Source: Candidatus Woesearchaeota archaeon (GTDB taxonomy: Archaea; Nanobdellota; Nanobdellia; Woesearchaeales; GW2011-AR9). Taken from it: a stretch of DNA of 6,755 nt. The stretch covers positions 1 to 6,755 of the forward strand of contig JACOZM010000100.1 in the NCBI GenBank assembly GCA_016181345.1, written 5' to 3'. The position numbers and the translations under genes are program-made. Position 1 is the stretch's first letter. The number at the start of each line of letters is the position of its first letter. Of this stretch, positions 5,388 through 6,755 are shown piece by piece. The notes beneath the pieces were generated by a model that did no database searches, had not been told where the DNA came from, and saw only the letters and a program-made list of their open reading frames with translations.

Positions 5388-5413
5388 AAGAAGAGAGTTT
5401 TTCTCTCCTTCTT
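5388..5413. repeat. Imperfect inverted repeat upstream of the rps12 promoter
   Basis: AAGAAGAGAG and CTCTCCTTCTT form ten base pairs with one unpaired base around a five-base spacer. It lies between the end of the hydrolase gene and the rps12 TATA box. No long T-tract follows it in the minus sense (only five T's at 5440-5436, before it), so a terminator is not well supported; an upstream binding site is possible. Confidence 0.4.
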
Positions 5414-5453
5414 GCCGTCAGATAAGTAAGGGAATAAAAAGAGATATAATTAA

Positions 5454-6359
5454 TTATTTTTGATGACGATAACTTAAGTTTTTTATAAGTGGCACATTTA
5501 ATACTTGTGGGGCACTTAAAATATGACCCCATAATCCTCCTTCTCCAAAAGCTTCACCATGATCACCGCAAATTACGACAACAATAGGTTTGTCAGAGGG
5601 TAATTTATCTAAGAGAATTTCCAATCGACGATCTATGTATTCTAAAGCTTTTCTTTGAAGTTCATGTAAAAGATGTCCTCCAGTTTCATAACTAAATTTA
5701 TTTTTAGGATCAGTTCTTCCACCTCTAAACTGGTGAGAATATTTCACTAATTCAACCAACTCTTGATTTTCTAGTACTCCACTATGATAAGGCCAATGTG
5801 TTTCCGGTGCATTAATGAAGAGGAACCAATTTTCTTGATCGTGGACTGATTCTGCAATTTCGTCAACATGGAAAAAAGGGAAAGTCCGTTCTAACCGAGG
5901 ATATTCCCACCCATGTTTATCTCCTACTTCTCTAGCTGCAAAATGAGTAAACTCTCCTACTTTGTATGGCAACCTTAAAATATCTGTATCCTCCCAGAAA
6001 TAAGCTGTTCCTCCAAAACCACGCACTGCAAAACCCCTATTTCGATAACCGTCTTGAAGAGTATATCCATCTAACAATAGGCCAACTATACCTTCAACCG
6101 ATCTAGCGCGAGATAATCTCCATAATTGTACTCCTTGCGGATCATCTGGAGGGAGATCTAAATCACCTCTAACACGAGGTAATTGTCCATTAAAAATACT
6201 AACATGAGCTGGAAGAGTGTAATCACCATGTGTTAAGGCAGGTTTAACTAAACCTAGTCTATTCATGGTAGGAGTAACAGCTCCATTAAAAGTATCATAC
6301 CGACAACTATCTAAAGTAACCAATAAGACATTATGGTCATATGAAATTAATTCTTTCAT
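5454..6359 (-). CDS. Sulfatase-like metallohydrolase, alkaline phosphatase superfamily
   Basis: Members hydrolyse or transfer sulfate or phosphate esters using two metal ions. Family features in this 301-aa protein: a first strand with metal ligand Asp17 (VLLVTLDSCRYDTF), the nucleophile loop YTLPAHVSIFNGQLP (47-61) where Thr48 occupies the nucleophile position, THWPY (187-191) resembling the H-x-P-Y element, a second metal site at Asp266-His267 in CGDHGEAFGEGG, and His279 in GLWGH. The C/S-x-P-x-R signature of true sulfatases is missing, so it could not use formylglycine in the usual way; a Thr nucleophile suggests a phosphatase, phosphodiesterase or phosphotransferase. There is no signal peptide or membrane segment, so it should act in the cytoplasm. 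A stop codon two codons upstream of the ATG rules out a longer start. It begins 39 nt after nusA in the same direction, probably co-transcribed. It is about 200 aa shorter than typical sulfatases. Substrate unknown. Confidence 0.85.
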   Translation of the reverse strand: MKELISYDHNVLLVTLDSCRYDTFNGAVTPTMNRLGLVKPALTHGDYTLPAHVSIFNGQLPRVRGDLDLPPDDPQGVQLWRLSRARSVEGIVGLLLDGYTLQDGYRNRGFAVRGFGGTAYFWEDTDILRLPYKVGEFTHFAAREVGDKHGWEYPRLERTFPFFHVDEIAESVHDQENWFLFINAPETHWPYHSGVLENQELVELVKYSHQFRGGRTDPKNKFSYETGGHLLHELQRKALEYIDRRLEILLDKLPSDKPIVVVICGDHGEAFGEGGLWGHILSAPQVLNVPLIKNLSYRHQK

Positions 6360-6392
6360 TTGTTAGAACATTTATCAAACCACTCACACATT

Positions 6393-6403
6393 TTAGTTTT
6401 ACT
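6393..6403 (-). repeat. Copy 3 of the 3'-end motif AGTAAAACTAA
   Basis: In the minus sense this 11-mer overlaps the nusA stop codon (the TAA at 6401-6399 lies within it). It is identical to the copies after the lipoprotein gene and tgt, and has the same orientation relative to the gene it follows. Confidence 0.45.
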
Positions 6404-6755
6404 CAACTCTAACTTCTTTAGTGGGAAAGAATCTCTGCACCGCTCGTTTAATGATGTTCAGATTTTTTCCTTCTCGGCCGATGATCTGCGATTTTACACT
6501 TCGATTAGAATCTTTGATGATAACTGCGTTTTCTTCCTCAATAATACGCTCTACTTGTATCGGATAAATGATGTTGCCGACAAAATCAGCAACGTTGTCT
6601 CGGTACTCAATCACACGAATATTTTTACGAAGATTGTGCTGAATCTTTTTTATAACAATTCCATTTTTACCAACGGCTTTTCCTAAATTGCCCGGAGGGA
6701 CAACAATATAAATCGTATCTTCCTCCTTAAAACAGTCTTTAACAGGAACTCCCGT
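6399..6755 (-). CDS. nusA: Archaeal NusA-like KH-domain protein, N-terminus cut by the window edge
   Basis: Archaeal NusA consists only of two KH RNA-binding domains and is thought to act in transcription elongation or termination and RNA binding. The frame is open from the right edge (6755) to the stop at 6399, giving 118 residues; the true start lies outside, so the GTG at 6614 should not be taken as the start. The visible protein starts TGVPVKDCFKEEDTIYIVV, the conserved region after the first helix. KH1 carries GNLGKAVGKNG (the GxxG loop), followed by VIEYRDNVADFVGNIIYP; KH2 carries GREGKNLNIIKRA. The chain ends PTKEVRVE. Only around 20 residues of a typical archaeal NusA of about 140 are missing. 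In many archaea the next gene is rps12; here a hydrolase gene lies between. Confidence 0.95.
   Translation of the reverse strand, partial: TGVPVKDCFKEEDTIYIVVPPGNLGKAVGKNGIVIKKIQHNLRKNIRVIEYRDNVADFVGNIIYPIQVERIIEEENAVIIKDSNRSVKSQIIGREGKNLNIIKRAVQRFFPTKEVRVE

Noticed and set aside
5388..5440. Hairpin terminator after the hydrolase gene
   Set aside because: In the transcript direction the inverted repeat is not followed by a T-tract; only five T's occur, before it. Kept as an inverted repeat of unknown role.
6360..6686. 108-codon plus-strand frame
   Set aside because: Antisense to the nusA KH domains; its Asn/Phe/Ile/Leu-rich composition is typical of a shadow frame.

Overview
The window looks archaeal, most likely from a small-genome lineage such as a DPANN archaeon. 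An archaeal-type NusA (KH domains only), an S12 of the archaeal/eukaryotic S23e type (139 aa) and a 199-aa archaeal S7 lie in the order nusA–rps12–rps7, as in the classical archaeal RNA polymerase/ribosomal cluster. TTTATAAA-type TATA boxes, not bacterial -35/-10 pairs, precede several genes, and start codons lack Shine-Dalgarno sequences. The DPANN placement is an inference from gene style and the AT-rich sequence; no phylogeny was run.

Layout. Positions 1-89 (minus) hold the first 29 codons of a gene running off the left edge; it shares a divergent promoter region (90-184) with a plus-strand block. That block has three genes: a predicted lipoprotein with three calcium-loop-like motifs (185-907), a small Sec-exported protein with two cysteines (997-1527) and a bacterial-type tRNA-guanine transglycosylase (1576-2703). 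The first two have matching TATA boxes about 25 nt before the ATG, which implies leaderless mRNAs. The tgt gene follows 48 nt later without a clear promoter.

The right part is all on the minus strand. NusA (6399-6755, cut by the window edge) is followed by a sulfatase/alkaline-phosphatase-superfamily hydrolase (5454-6359) that is not part of the usual cluster. Then comes a 200-nt regulatory gap with a TATA box and a possibly structured leader, then rps12 (4834-5253) and rps7 (4214-4813). Two T-tracts after rps7 look like an archaeal terminator; no elongation factor 1A gene follows. The last minus-strand gene (2763-4055) encodes an unrecognised 430-aa protein with a possible three-fold repeated core, a Ser/Pro/Lys/Arg-rich tail written in a 9-bp DNA repeat, and an acidic end. 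Tandem 16-bp TATA-like repeats sit upstream of it.

How the genes work together: nusA, rps12 and rps7 serve transcription and ribosome assembly, and tgt serves tRNA modification. The two exported proteins are probably surface or extracytoplasmic partners of unknown role. The hydrolase and the 430-aa protein are the accessory items of most interest. I see no CRISPR array, tRNA, rRNA, insertion sequence or complete mobile element.
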